A stretch of 8,728 nt of DNA from Spirochaetaceae bacterium. GTDB taxonomy: Bacteria; Spirochaetota; Spirochaetia; Treponematales; Breznakiellaceae. A program made the position numbers and the translations under genes. Below, one piece after another: positions 1 to 6,679 of this stretch. The notes under the pieces are model-generated. The model was not told where the DNA came from. It saw only the letters and a program-made list of their open reading frames with translations, and did no database searches. Numbering within the stretch: the stretch's first letter is position 1; every line of letters starts with the position of its first letter. The DNA lies in NCBI GenBank assembly GCA_031258615.1, contig JAIRMP010000089.1, forward strand, positions 1-8,728. The letters are read 5' to 3'.

Positions 1-321
1 AACAGAATCGTACCTCGACGGATTAAAATCAAGGTGAAGCACTGGGTACTCCTGCCATTCAGTTTCCAGTCTTGCTATCGCAAGCCCGTTGAACAGCGCC
101 TTCTTGCCCTGAAAGTACGCTTTCAACGTGGTCAGCAGGAGGCTCTTCCCAAAGCGGCGAGGACGGCTTAAAAAGTAGGGCTTTCCCTCCGTTACCAGCT
201 TCCAGACATAAGCGGTCTTGTCAACATAGATATAGCCGCTTGTACGGAGGTCTTCAAAATCCTGAATCCCGATCGGCATCTTTCGCGATGCCGTAACGCC
301 ACATTCAGCCTTTTCCATCAT
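1..321 (-). CDS. AAA-ATPase-like protein of the PF09820 type, 5' part only
   Basis: This is the first 107 codons of a gene that continues past the left edge of the window. The translation contains IGIQDFEDLRTSGYIYVDKT at about residues 17-36, then the P-loop-like segment RPRRFGKSL at about residues 53-61, then LKAYFQGKK. This order is characteristic of the large family with an N-terminal AAA-ATPase-like domain and, usually, a C-terminal PD-(D/E)XK nuclease-like domain. That C-terminal part would lie outside the window. Members are abundant and often multi-copy in treponemes and gut bacteria, and their biological role is unsettled. The start is uncertain: ATG at 321 is used here, but the ATG at 279 (MPIGIQDF) fits the usual family N-terminus better. 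Neither has a clear Shine-Dalgarno sequence, and the frame also stays open upstream of 321. Family assignment is confident; function is not. Confidence 0.85.
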   Translation of the reverse strand, partial: MMEKAECGVTASRKMPIGIQDFEDLRTSGYIYVDKTAYVWKLVTEGKPYFLSRPRRFGKSLLLTTLKAYFQGKKALFNGLAIARLETEWQEYPVLHLDFNPSRYDSV

Positions 322-390
322 CTTAGTATACAGCGGATGCTCCGGCAGGGGAATAGCGGATGTTTCAGTTACCAGGATGAGCCTCCGCGC

Positions 391-408
391 AGCGCGCCGC
401 AAACTCCT
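391..408. repeat. 18-nt dispersed repeat, copy 1
   Basis: The sequence agcgcgccgcaaactcct occurs here and again, identically and in the same orientation, at 5553-5570. Here it stands alone, without the complementary arm that makes the second copy a hairpin. It lies in the 322-541 gap, where no gene is recognised. Confidence 0.7.
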
Positions 409-541
409 CATCAGCGTGTCGGCGGCCCCGGGTCGCGGCAGAGCAGGAGGTATTCGATCGTTTTGCGGAGTCCCCCATACATGCTTTCGTACAGGGTGAG
501 AGTATGGCGCGGTTGGATACCCGTGCAGACTTTTACAGTGC

Positions 542-559
542 GTTATACGACATAAAACC
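542..559 (+). repeat. Left inverted repeat flanking the HNH gene
   Basis: The sequence gttatacgacataaaacc matches the reverse complement of 1147-1164 at 16 of 18 positions. The match stops abruptly on both sides. It coincides with the point where base composition falls from GC-rich to strongly AT-rich, so it is a candidate boundary of an inserted unit. No target-site duplication was seen next to it. Confidence 0.6.
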
Positions 560-580
560 AAAATACAATCATTGTCAAAG

Positions 581-1138
581 ATGTGTCCGATTGTTTATCT
601 ATCTGATAACGGAAATATTATTAAGCCGTTCAAAAAAATACTTACAGATTATAAAAGTGAACAATTTTATGATCTAAGATTTATAAGAACAATAAAAACT
701 CCTCTGAGTTATAATGAATTGAATTCACTAATAATATCTTTTGTGATATTTTTTCCAATATATTATTCGATGCTCGAAATTGCTCAAAATAAGGATTGTT
801 CATTTAAAGAAATTATATCAAACTTAAATTGCGAAAATTTGATTGGGGATTATCCGGATATGGAGAATAATGAGTTATCAGGAATTAAAGAAAATGTAAA
901 TATTAATATAGATGAAACAAAGTTTGTAAAAGCCGGAATTAGGTGGCAAGTTTTTGAAAGAGATTATTTCAAATGTGTCGCTTGCGGAAAATCCGCACAT
1001 GATGGTGCAATTTTACATGTTGACCATATAATTCCTAAGTCGAAAGGTGGAAGTGATTCAATGGATAATTATCAAACATTATGTCATCTATGTAATATTG
1101 GTAAAGGTAATAGAAGTGAAAAAAATCTAAGAAAATAA
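581..1138 (+). CDS. HNH endonuclease, AT-rich and probably acquired
   Basis: A 185-residue protein with a C-terminal HNH nuclease domain at about residues 116-185. It shows RWQVFERDYFKC, a CxxC pair (C132, C135), HVDHIIPKSKGG with the D148-H149 pair, N163, and a second CxxC followed by Asn (C168, C171, N172). This is the standard zinc-ribbon-supported beta-beta-alpha-metal nuclease pattern, with all key residues present. The first ~115 residues are not recognised; they include a hydrophobic stretch near residues 48-69. The ATG at 581 is chosen; a TTG at 572 is an in-frame alternative, and neither has a convincing Shine-Dalgarno sequence. Base composition is about 30% GC, far below the neighbours, and inverted repeats at 542-559 and 1147-1164 bracket it. 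It may be a free-standing homing-type or defence nuclease. The target cannot be told from the sequence. Confidence 0.85.
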   Translation: MCPIVYLSDNGNIIKPFKKILTDYKSEQFYDLRFIRTIKTPLSYNELNSLIISFVIFFPIYYSMLEIAQNKDCSFKEIISNLNCENLIGDYPDMENNELSGIKENVNINIDETKFVKAGIRWQVFERDYFKCVACGKSAHDGAILHVDHIIPKSKGGSDSMDNYQTLCHLCNIGKGNRSEKNLRK

Positions 1139-1146
1139 TCAAAAAA

Positions 1147-1164
1147 GGTTTTACGTCGCATAAC
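1147..1164 (-). repeat. Right inverted repeat flanking the HNH gene
   Basis: The sequence ggttttacgtcgcataac begins 9 nt after the HNH stop codon. It is the imperfect reverse complement (16 of 18) of 542-559, and both differences are transitions. AT-rich composition ends here. Together the two repeats bound a 623-bp unit. Confidence 0.6.
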
Positions 1165-1179
1165 AGGCATGTTTACGCG

Positions 1180-1200
1180 CATACCCGCAAAGCGGGTATG
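1180..1200. terminator. Hairpin between convergent HNH and MinD-like genes
   Basis: A perfect 9-bp stem (catacccgc with gcgggtatg) closes a 3-nt aaa loop. It sits between the 3' ends of the plus-strand HNH gene and the minus-strand MinD-like gene. It could end transcription from both sides, but there is no good T-tract on either side. It may instead be a palindromic intergenic repeat. Confidence 0.4.
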
Positions 1201-1245
1201 ACGCCGCCCTCGCGCAAGGCCCCACACCCCGGCCCGACACCAACG

Positions 1246-2385
1246 CTACGGTTTGAAACCCTGGTTTACGGCCTTTGCCAGCTTGTGCTTCAAAAAAACG
1301 TTCTCTTTTTTTATCTTGTTTATTTCAAGCTGCTGACTCTTTACAGTCTCTATAAGCTCGCCCTGTGAAAGCATACCGGAGTGGAGCAGCTCTTCCACGT
1401 ACTCCTTCCTGCTTTCAAAATCAATCTCCGCCTCCATCGCGGCCTCCTGGTAGCTATCTTCCACGGAGCCAAGGGTAATGGGGGAGGGGCCTTCAGGCAT
1501 CTGCATGATCTTGTCCGCTATGCGGTATATGGCCTGCGACAGCACGGCGTTGGGTTTGTACAGCACGACGGGGAGACGGGAGGCAAGACTTATATCCTGA
1601 ATGCTGTCGCGGTACATCACGCCGAGATGTTCCACTTTGAGCCCCAGGTAGGCCTCGCATGAACGGCGAATCTTCAACGCTACTTCCGCGTCACCAGGCG
1701 AATCAAGCATATTGAGGATCAGGCGCGGCTGAAAGTTGTCCATCGACGCCTTGAATTTCCGGAAGGAAGGCGGGTCGCGTGTTTCGATGTCAAGCAGCAT
1801 TTTCGGCAGGTACAGCATTTTCAGGCCGGAACCCTCCTTGCGGATCTGCTCAAGGTAGGCGTAAGCCGGACTGCCCCGTTTGAAGGCATTGTACATCAGA
1901 CGAAAAACGGTGTTTTTCAAGAAAACATAGGCGTTGAGCGTGGCGGTAACGGCGGGAGAACTGACGATGATGCCCTGCCCGGACATCAAAAAAAAATCCA
2001 GTATAGACTGATGGGTGCCGGCCCCCAGATCGATCACCAGAATATCGGCGTCCACCGATAAAAGGCGGCGCGCGAGCATATTCCTCTGGGAGGCTTTGAG
2101 GTTTGCCGTCCCCGGAATCTCGGCGTCGCCGGGAATAAACCTTAAATTTGGTATATCGGTTTCCGCGACAAGCTCTGAAAAATCTATTTTCGGGTTGTTA
2201 AGGAGCGCGCCTATGCTTGCGCCTGGTTTTTGATGCCCTATTATGATGTGCAAATTGGAGGCGCCAAGGTCCATGTCCGCCAGTACAACCCGCTTCCCGG
2301 CCTGGGCAAAGGCCACCGCCAAATTGGCCGCCGCCAGCGATTTGCCCACTCCCCCCTTTCCGCTTGCTATCGGAATTACCCGCAT
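1246..2385 (-). CDS. MinD/ParA-type ATPase linked to flagellar export genes
   Basis: A 379-residue P-loop ATPase of the MinD/ParA/FlhG superfamily. It has the deviant Walker A motif GKGGVGKS at residues 9-16 with the signature Lys10, the A' motif VVLADMDLG with D37 and D39, and Walker B ILVIDLGAG with D119. Such ATPases dimerise on ATP and position structures on membrane or DNA; the FlhG branch controls flagellar number and placement. This protein starts directly at the ATPase core, so it lacks the N-terminal FlhF-activating extension of typical FlhG. It is also about 80-100 residues longer than MinD or FlhG, with a charged, probably helical C-terminal tail (about 320-379) ending in a coiled-coil-like segment. 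The ATG at 2385 has a clear AGAGGA ribosome site 6 nt upstream. It lies 85 nt after fliJ on the same strand, so co-transcription is likely, though an internal promoter in that gap is possible. The exact role is inferred. Confidence 0.85.
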   Translation of the reverse strand: MRVIPIASGKGGVGKSLAAANLAVAFAQAGKRVVLADMDLGASNLHIIIGHQKPGASIGALLNNPKIDFSELVAETDIPNLRFIPGDAEIPGTANLKASQRNMLARRLLSVDADILVIDLGAGTHQSILDFFLMSGQGIIVSSPAVTATLNAYVFLKNTVFRLMYNAFKRGSPAYAYLEQIRKEGSGLKMLYLPKMLLDIETRDPPSFRKFKASMDNFQPRLILNMLDSPGDAEVALKIRRSCEAYLGLKVEHLGVMYRDSIQDISLASRLPVVLYKPNAVLSQAIYRIADKIMQMPEGPSPITLGSVEDSYQEAAMEAEIDFESRKEYVEELLHSGMLSQGELIETVKSQQLEINKIKKENVFLKHKLAKAVNQGFKP

Positions 2386-2470
2386 TTACTATCCTCTTAA
2401 AACTTTCTAACAAATAAGAATTCTACTAGATTATCGGGAAACAAGCCGGCTATGTTTAACCCGCCGCCGT

Positions 2471-2857
2471 CTACTCCTCAGCATTGCTTTCTTTACGATA
2501 GTCAGCATACTTCTTTTCTTTCAGGTTTTCCATCACTTTCAGGCCGGCCCGCGCCTCTGCCCACAGTTCGCGCGCCTTTTCCACCTCGCCGGCGGCGGCA
2601 GCGGCCTCTTTTAGCAGTTGTTGCTTCTCCGCTTCCAGCCTTTGCAGGTAGTTTTCGTAACTATACAGTTTCCGCGCGGACATCCCGCCTGAAAAACGTT
2701 GTTCCCAGGCGGTTTTTTGCGCGGCGGCAAGATCGTCCAGCCTGGATTCTATCCGCGAGAGGTCCGACAGAGCGCGTCCCAGTTCCGCCTTGGCATCGTT
2801 TTCCGCGTGGCTTCGCAGTTTAAGCACCTTTTCCAGCCTGAACGCAAACCTTTTCAT
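2471..2857 (-). CDS. fliJ: Flagellar export protein FliJ
   Basis: A 128-residue, highly charged, almost wholly helical protein starting MKRFAFRLEKVLKLR, which is the typical FliJ N-terminus. The rest is heptad-like and rich in Glu, Lys, Ala and Leu, which fits the two-helix antiparallel coiled coil of FliJ. FliJ is the central stalk of the flagellar type III export ATPase. It inserts in the FliI ring, contacts FlhA and escorts export chaperones. At 128 residues it is slightly shorter than the approximately 147-residue enterobacterial protein. The identification rests mainly on the N-terminal pattern together with its place directly after fliI, with a 16-nt gap. The Shine-Dalgarno sequence is weak, suggesting translation coupled to fliI. 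Confidence 0.88.
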   Translation of the reverse strand: MKRFAFRLEKVLKLRSHAENDAKAELGRALSDLSRIESRLDDLAAAQKTAWEQRFSGGMSARKLYSYENYLQRLEAEKQQLLKEAAAAAGEVEKARELWAEARAGLKVMENLKEKKYADYRKESNAEE

Positions 2858-2873
2858 AACAGCTCAAGGTGGG

Positions 2874-4265
2874 TCAGGCGGTAAGGCCGTTTGCCGGACC
2901 TGCCGTCTGACTACTGGCCGTCTGGCTGGCCAGTTCGGAAGCCGGTATCTCTATGCCCGCTATGCCGCCAAGCCGCGAGAGAGTCTCGCCCAGAGCGGTC
3001 CTGTCGCCGACACCCTGAATCAAGAAGTCTTCGATCTCCGGGCGTTTTGCTATGGCGGCGTCTATGTCCGGGTTTGATCCCTGTTTGTAAGCGCCCGCGT
3101 TGATCACATCCTCAGTCTCGGCATAGTCCGCCATGAACCGTTTTACTATGCGGACAGCCTTCCGCGTCTGCGCCCCTGAAACTTCGTCCGATAGGCGGGA
3201 GATGCTTTGCAGCACATCGACAGCCGGATAGTGCCCGCGGGCGGCAAGCCTGCGGGAAAGCACTATGTGGGCGTCCAGCGTGGCGCGCACATTGTCAGAA
3301 ACCGGCTCGTCCATATCGTCGCCTTCGACAAGAACCGTGTAGAAGGCGGTAATCGTGCCCCTTTCGCTGGCGCCGGCGCGCTCAAGGAGTTTAGGCAGCA
3401 TATCGAACACGCTGGGCGGATAGCCGCGGTGCGCCGGGCTTTCGCCGCGCGAAAGCCCGATTTCCCGCTGCGCCCTGGCAAAGCGCGTTACCGAATCGAA
3501 GAGCAGCATCACGTTCATCCCCAGATCGCGGAAGTATTCGGCGATAGCGGTGGCCGTGTACGCGCCCTTCAACCGTTCAAGCGCGCTCTTGTCGCCTGTG
3601 GCGGCGACTATGACGGAACGTTTCAGCGCCTCCTCGCCCAGACTGTTCACGATAAAATCGTTCAGTTCCCTGCCCCGCTCGCCTATCAGCGCGATAACGT
3701 TTACGTCAGCCTGACTGCTTGCCGCCAGCATACCCAGAAATGTCGACTTCCCTACACCGGAACCGGCAAAAACACCGATACGCTGCCCCTTCCCGACAGC
3801 CAGCAGCCCGTCAACCGCGCGAATCCCGGTTGTCAGCCGCTCCGTTATCACGGGACGCGAGAGTGCCGGCGGCGCTTCGCGGATGGCGGGATTCCAGCGG
3901 CTCACGTTGAAGCCGCCTCTGCCGTCAACCGGCCTCCCCAGCGCGTCAAGTACGCGGCCAAGCATGTCTTCCGAGCAGGGTATGCTAAGGCCGCTTCCCG
4001 AAGCCGTCACCCTGGCCCCCAGCTCTATCCCTTCCACCGCGCCGTACGCCATAAGCTGAACGGTGGAGCCGTTAAGCCCTATAACTTCAGCCGGAAGCTC
4101 CCGGCCCTGCGCCTGTATGCCGCATATTTCGCCAACCACGGACTGCGGCCCCACGCTTTCGACAAGTAGCCCCTGTACGCGAAACACGTGTCCCACGCAC
4201 TTTACGGTACAGGCAGCCTCGACTGCCTCTCTGTATTTGGCAAATTTTATTTCTGTTTTTTCCAC
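2874..4265 (-). CDS. fliI: Flagellum-specific export ATPase FliI
   Basis: A 463-residue F1/V-type ATPase family protein that powers the flagellar type III export gate in the cytoplasm. The N-terminal beta-barrel domain includes GLLVESVGPQSVVGE. The core shows DMLGRVLDALGRPVDG, Walker A AGSGVGKST at about 167-175 with K173, LIGERGRE at 193-200 with E196, Walker B VMLLFDSVTRFA with D257, then GYPPSVFDMLPKLLERAG and YTVLVEGDDMDEP. The last two are hallmarks of FliI/SctN rather than of F1 subunits. The GTG at 4265 is chosen because GGGGAGGGG lies 6 nt upstream. A longer GTG-initiated form from 4313 is possible but would place this ribosome site inside the gene. The last 20 or so residues are a Ser/Thr/Ala-rich tail that looks disordered. 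It is preceded by fliH after a 107-nt gap and followed by fliJ. Confidence 0.97.
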   Translation of the reverse strand: MEKTEIKFAKYREAVEAACTVKCVGHVFRVQGLLVESVGPQSVVGEICGIQAQGRELPAEVIGLNGSTVQLMAYGAVEGIELGARVTASGSGLSIPCSEDMLGRVLDALGRPVDGRGGFNVSRWNPAIREAPPALSRPVITERLTTGIRAVDGLLAVGKGQRIGVFAGSGVGKSTFLGMLAASSQADVNVIALIGERGRELNDFIVNSLGEEALKRSVIVAATGDKSALERLKGAYTATAIAEYFRDLGMNVMLLFDSVTRFARAQREIGLSRGESPAHRGYPPSVFDMLPKLLERAGASERGTITAFYTVLVEGDDMDEPVSDNVRATLDAHIVLSRRLAARGHYPAVDVLQSISRLSDEVSGAQTRKAVRIVKRFMADYAETEDVINAGAYKQGSNPDIDAAIAKRPEIEDFLIQGVGDRTALGETLSRLGGIAGIEIPASELASQTASSQTAGPANGLTA

Positions 4266-4271
4266 CTGAAA

Positions 4272-4280
4272 CCCCTCCCC
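4272..4280 (-). promoter_or_regulatory. Strong ribosome binding site of fliI
   Basis: GGGGAGGGG on the minus strand lies 6 nt before the GTG at 4265. It decides the fliI start in favour of this GTG over the upstream in-frame GTG at 4313. Confidence 0.7.
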
Positions 4281-4372
4281 AAAGCCCGCTATCAGCCGCG
4301 TAGACACGCGCACCCATCGGACTGAAGGCAGAAAGCGAAGCCCGCATCCGGAACGCTACCGCAGAGCGGACG

Positions 4373-5293
4373 TTAAACCGGCTGGCCGGTTTTGATCGGC
4401 GACAACTCCAGTATTTTTGATTCAAGCTCGGCGAACTGTACCGCGATACGGGCATCCACCTCGCCAAAGTCCGTTTCAACATAGCAGCCGCCTGAGTCCA
4501 CGGACGAGTCTTCAAGTATATGTATGCCGCCTGAGCTTTCTACCAGGCGTATGAATTCGTCCAGGTGTTCCGTCGCGGTCTCCAGATCGGCAAGGTTGAC
4601 CCTCACGGTAACCTTCCCGCTTGTCTTTATCCTGGTCAGCGCCGCTTTTATGTTTTCTATGACGACCTGCCGCTGACTCTCCGATATAACCTTGACCACC
4701 TTGCGGGCCACGAGCAATGCGAGATCGATGATTTCCTGCTCCGCCTGCTCTATCACCTCAAGGCGTTTGTCCTGGATCCGTTCCATTATAAGCTGGGTTC
4801 TGGCGATGAGGCGTTTCACCTCCGCCATGCCTGCTTCATAACCGTCCTTGCGTCCCTGCTCAAAGCCGGCTGCTGCCGCCGTCTTTTCCGCTTCCTCCAA
4901 CCTGGCCGCCGCCTCCGCTTCGATCTGCGCCGCCCTGACATTAGCATCCTGGATTACCGCGTCAGCCTGCTTCCGCGCCGTCTCCCTGGCGAGTTCAAGT
5001 TCCGCTTTTTGCCGTTCAGCCTCTTCCGCAGCGGTTTTTTTCGCGTCCGTAACGATCACTTCCGCCTCGGCCCGGGCCGAATTCAGCATGGCGTCCTTTT
5101 CGGCGTTCCAGCGATCCTTGAACGCCTCAGCCTCCCGCCTTAAATCGTCCGCCGTCGGCCCCTCAAAAACCGGCAACAGATCATCCGCCGCCTGCTCTTC
5201 GTCAGCGTTTTCCTCAGCCGCGAACGGCGCGTTAAGGGAAACCGCCGTACTCAACGAAACCAGCTCTTCGGGCCTAAAAACCGCCTTAGTCAT
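4373..5293 (-). CDS. fliH: Flagellar export ATPase regulator FliH
   Basis: A 306-residue protein that binds FliI, restrains its ATPase activity and tethers it to the C-ring, acting like a peripheral stator of the export ATPase. The start MTKAVFRPEEL is followed by an acidic linker to about residue 50, then a long Ala/Glu/Lys-rich coiled coil (about 50-140). Residues 143-155 (GFEQGRKDGYEAG) have glycines exactly four apart, the GxxxG repeat known for FliH/YscL proteins. The C-terminal domain (about 165-300) contains LVARKVVKVI and GGCYVETDFGEVDARI, typical of the FliH domain that resembles the V-ATPase E subunit. It is longer than the enterobacterial protein (about 230), mainly in the N-terminal part. 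The ATG at 5293 is preferred; a TTG at 5314 is in frame but lies within the predicted -10 box. It is the first gene of the cluster. Confidence 0.93.
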   Translation of the reverse strand: MTKAVFRPEELVSLSTAVSLNAPFAAEENADEEQAADDLLPVFEGPTADDLRREAEAFKDRWNAEKDAMLNSARAEAEVIVTDAKKTAAEEAERQKAELELARETARKQADAVIQDANVRAAQIEAEAAARLEEAEKTAAAAGFEQGRKDGYEAGMAEVKRLIARTQLIMERIQDKRLEVIEQAEQEIIDLALLVARKVVKVISESQRQVVIENIKAALTRIKTSGKVTVRVNLADLETATEHLDEFIRLVESSGGIHILEDSSVDSGGCYVETDFGEVDARIAVQFAELESKILELSPIKTGQPV

Positions 5294-5313
5294 ACCTGTT
5301 TCATCCCACACCA

Positions 5314-5342
5314 ATAGTAAGCGCTAAACAGCGTCTTATCAA
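5314..5342 (-). promoter_or_regulatory. Sigma-70-like promoter of the fliH cluster
   Basis: On the minus strand, TTGATA (5342-5337) is followed by a 17-nt spacer and TACTAT (5319-5314). The -35 box matches consensus at 5 of 6 and the -10 box at 4 of 6, with ideal spacing. Transcription would start near 5307, giving a leader of only about 15 nt before the fliH ATG at 5293. A dyad, gcaggc-ca-gcctgc, lies just upstream at 5349-5362 and could be an activator or repressor site. The prediction is from sequence only. Confidence 0.55.
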
Positions 5343-5528
5343 GGCAGGGCAGGCCAGCCTGCACCAAACATACGCCAATGGCTGAGTCATTGTCCTTGTC
5401 ATTCGCTGAGCGTGAAAGAGGGCGGGTTACGCGCTTCATCATGGGGGCGCGGCGCTTGCAGGCAGCTTCGTTCAGAAGGGGGCGCAATTTCCCTCTGATG
5501 TGGTTTTGCGAGTGGCTTTACGAGTAGG

Positions 5529-5571
5529 TAGGAGTTTGCGGGAAAAGCGCGTAGCGCGCCGCAAACTCCTA
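5529..5571. repeat. Long hairpin containing 18-nt repeat, copy 2
   Basis: The arms taggagtttgcgg (5529-5541) and ccgcaaactccta (5559-5571) pair perfectly over 13 bp around a 17-nt loop, which itself contains a gcgc/gcgc pair. The right side, 5553-5570, is identical to 391-408. The form suggests a REP-like palindromic intergenic repeat. There is no T-tract immediately after it, so a simple terminator is less likely. Confidence 0.65.
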
Positions 5572-5572
5572 T

Positions 5573-5593
5573 GGCAAGCGCTTCGCGCTTGCC
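5573..5593. repeat. Second hairpin directly following the first
   Basis: Perfect 9-bp stem: ggcaagcgc (5573-5581) and gcgcttgcc (5585-5593) around a ttc loop. It begins one base after the previous hairpin, so the two form a tandem hairpin pair, a layout typical of REP-like elements. Confidence 0.6.
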
Positions 5594-5674
5594 ACGGCGG
5601 CAATGGGTCAAAAAGACTCATTTTACACGGTTTACGAGGCAGTCCAACCGTCAAAAATTTTTTTCGCCCTTTTT

Positions 5675-5705
5675 AAAAAAAAATCACAACACGGCGTGCG
5701 TGTTG
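5675..5705 (-). terminator. Possible intrinsic terminator facing fliH
   Basis: Read on the minus strand, a 7-bp perfect stem (CAACACG with CGTGTTG around a 5-nt loop, 5705-5687) is followed by TGA and a run of nine T. That is the form of a Rho-independent terminator. No minus-strand gene ends here, so it would stop antisense transcripts coming from the SPFH-like gene, or it may be a palindromic protein-binding site. Confidence 0.4.
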
Positions 5706-5819
5706 CATTACCGCGAAAAAAGTTGTAATCTTAAAAGCATACAGTCCGCTGTGGGCTGATGTACGGCCCGGGTAAATACACCGGTGGCGGGCGTGGGGCT
5801 GAACAGCGAAAATGCCGGT

Positions 5820-6617
5820 ATGAAAAAGTTTTTTACGGTGTTAATTATACTTATAGCGTTGGGAGCGGGCGGTTTCTTTGCCGGCTGGGTGCAGTTGCCT
5901 GTGCCGCACGGCTCTTACGGCGTCCTCACTTCAAAAACACACGGCCTTTACGGGAAGGTGGTGGAGGACGGCAGTTTTCTATGGCTGTGGTACAGGTTAA
6001 TACCCAAAAACACAAAAATCTCTATCTTCGAAATAAAAACGCAGAGCGTTCCGGTAACAGTAGACGGCGCGCTGCCACAGGGTGAAACCTACGCTTCCTT
6101 TGCCGGTTTGAAAATTTCTTTTTCGTGGAGGATTTCCGGAAGCGTAGCATTTTCGGTCAACCCTGAAATGCTGCCCCTGCTTGTAAAAGAAGCCGGCATT
6201 GCGGATCAGGCGGCTCTCGACGCCTATACCACGCGGCTTGGATCGCAGCTTTCATCATTCATAGAACAGCGGCTCTCTTACTACTGCGCGCAGCGGGAGG
6301 TAGTTGAAAGTATAAGCGCGTCGGGTACTTATAAAAACCTTGACGATGATATACGCGCCGCCTTTCCCTACATAAGCCGTCTTTCCTGTTCTTTCACCGT
6401 AAAACAGTTTCCCAACTACGACCTTTACGAATCCGCAAAATCTTTGTACGAAGATTACACCGTTCACCAGCGTGATACCCTTAGCAATGAAATAAAGTAC
6501 AATGCCGCCGAACGCATAAACTCACAGTTTCGTTTGGACGAGCTTTCCAAATACGGCGAGCTTCTGACAAAGTACCCCGTTCTGCTCGACTATATTAAAC
6601 TGGAAGAAGGAAAATGA
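5820..6617 (+). CDS. Membrane-anchored SPFH/band-7-like protein
   Basis: A 265-residue protein. Residues 1-23 (MKKFF followed by a run of Val, Ile, Leu, Ala and Gly) form a signal anchor or uncleaved signal peptide. The segment after it resembles the start of SPFH/band-7 domains: PHGSYGVLTSKTHGLYG, a conserved-looking Gly at VEDGSFLW, an IP turn at RLIPKNTKI and the beta-strand QSVPVTVDG. A further beta-strand pattern (LKISFSWRISG) and a mixed helical region follow. Such proteins assemble on membranes and are often linked to proteases or membrane microdomains, but no such partner is visible here. The ATG at 5820 is preferred because it begins directly with the charged signal; a GTG at 5784 is in frame. 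Neither has a good ribosome site. The gene stands alone and converges with the coiled-coil gene. Family assignment is by pattern only and is moderate. Confidence 0.65.
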   Translation: MKKFFTVLIILIALGAGGFFAGWVQLPVPHGSYGVLTSKTHGLYGKVVEDGSFLWLWYRLIPKNTKISIFEIKTQSVPVTVDGALPQGETYASFAGLKISFSWRISGSVAFSVNPEMLPLLVKEAGIADQAALDAYTTRLGSQLSSFIEQRLSYYCAQREVVESISASGTYKNLDDDIRAAFPYISRLSCSFTVKQFPNYDLYESAKSLYEDYTVHQRDTLSNEIKYNAAERINSQFRLDELSKYGELLTKYPVLLDYIKLEEGK

Positions 6618-6642
6618 AGCGCCACCTGCCGGCGGCGCTTCA
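6615..6642. terminator. Hairpin between convergent genes, overlapping a stop codon
   Basis: A 9-bp perfect stem, tgaagcgcc (6615-6623) with ggcgcttca (6634-6642), encloses a 10-nt loop. The TGA stop of the SPFH-like gene is the first three bases of the stem. It sits in the 62-nt gap before the 3' end of the coiled-coil gene and could serve both. It lacks a T-tract, so termination efficiency is uncertain. Confidence 0.45.
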
Positions 6643-6679
6643 CCGCAAGAGCAGGGCTTCTTGTGTTTGGGGTGGGGCG

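Larger units (their letters stand above)
5343..5783. other. Gene-free divergent intergenic region
   Basis: This stretch of about 440 bp lies between the fliH promoter and the plus-strand SPFH-like gene. Short open frames exist on both strands, but their translations are Arg/Pro/Ser-rich, resemble no family and overlap hairpins, so none is called. It contains a small dyad (5349-5362), two adjacent hairpins (5529-5571 and 5573-5593), A/T tracts around 5653-5683 and a terminator-like hairpin (5687-5705). The promoter of the SPFH-like gene should lie near its right end. TTGCAT (5703-5708) and TAATCT (5726-5731), 17 nt apart, are the best but weak candidates. Confidence 0.6.

Noticed and set aside
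411..542. A minus-strand open stretch of 43 codons containing YESMYGGLRKTIEYLLLCRD.
   Set aside because: It has a protein-like appearance and could be a gene remnant, but no start in context, no ribosome site and no recognised family; too weak to call a pseudogene.
542..1164. Integron gene cassette: GTTATAC at the left and GCATAAC at the right resemble the attC core sites GTTRRRY and RYYYAAC, and some treponemes carry integrons.
   Set aside because: Each core has one mismatch, no matching partner core that would complete an attC fold was found on the outer sides, and the complementarity extends on the gene side, where attC sites would not pair.
3207..4169. A 320-codon plus-strand open frame.
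   Set aside because: It is entirely antisense to fliI, whose motifs are unmistakable, and its translation is rich in Arg, His and Pro as expected of a shadow frame in GC-rich DNA.
4848..5327. A 159-codon plus-strand open frame rich in Ser and Ala.
   Set aside because: Antisense to the Ala/Glu-rich coiled coil of fliH; composition is the mirror image of that repeat-like coding sequence.
5399..5654. Short overlapping minus-strand open frames of 60-70 codons upstream of fliH.
   Set aside because: They overlap the tandem hairpins, lack ribosome sites and have Arg/Pro/Ser-rich sequences without similarity to known proteins.
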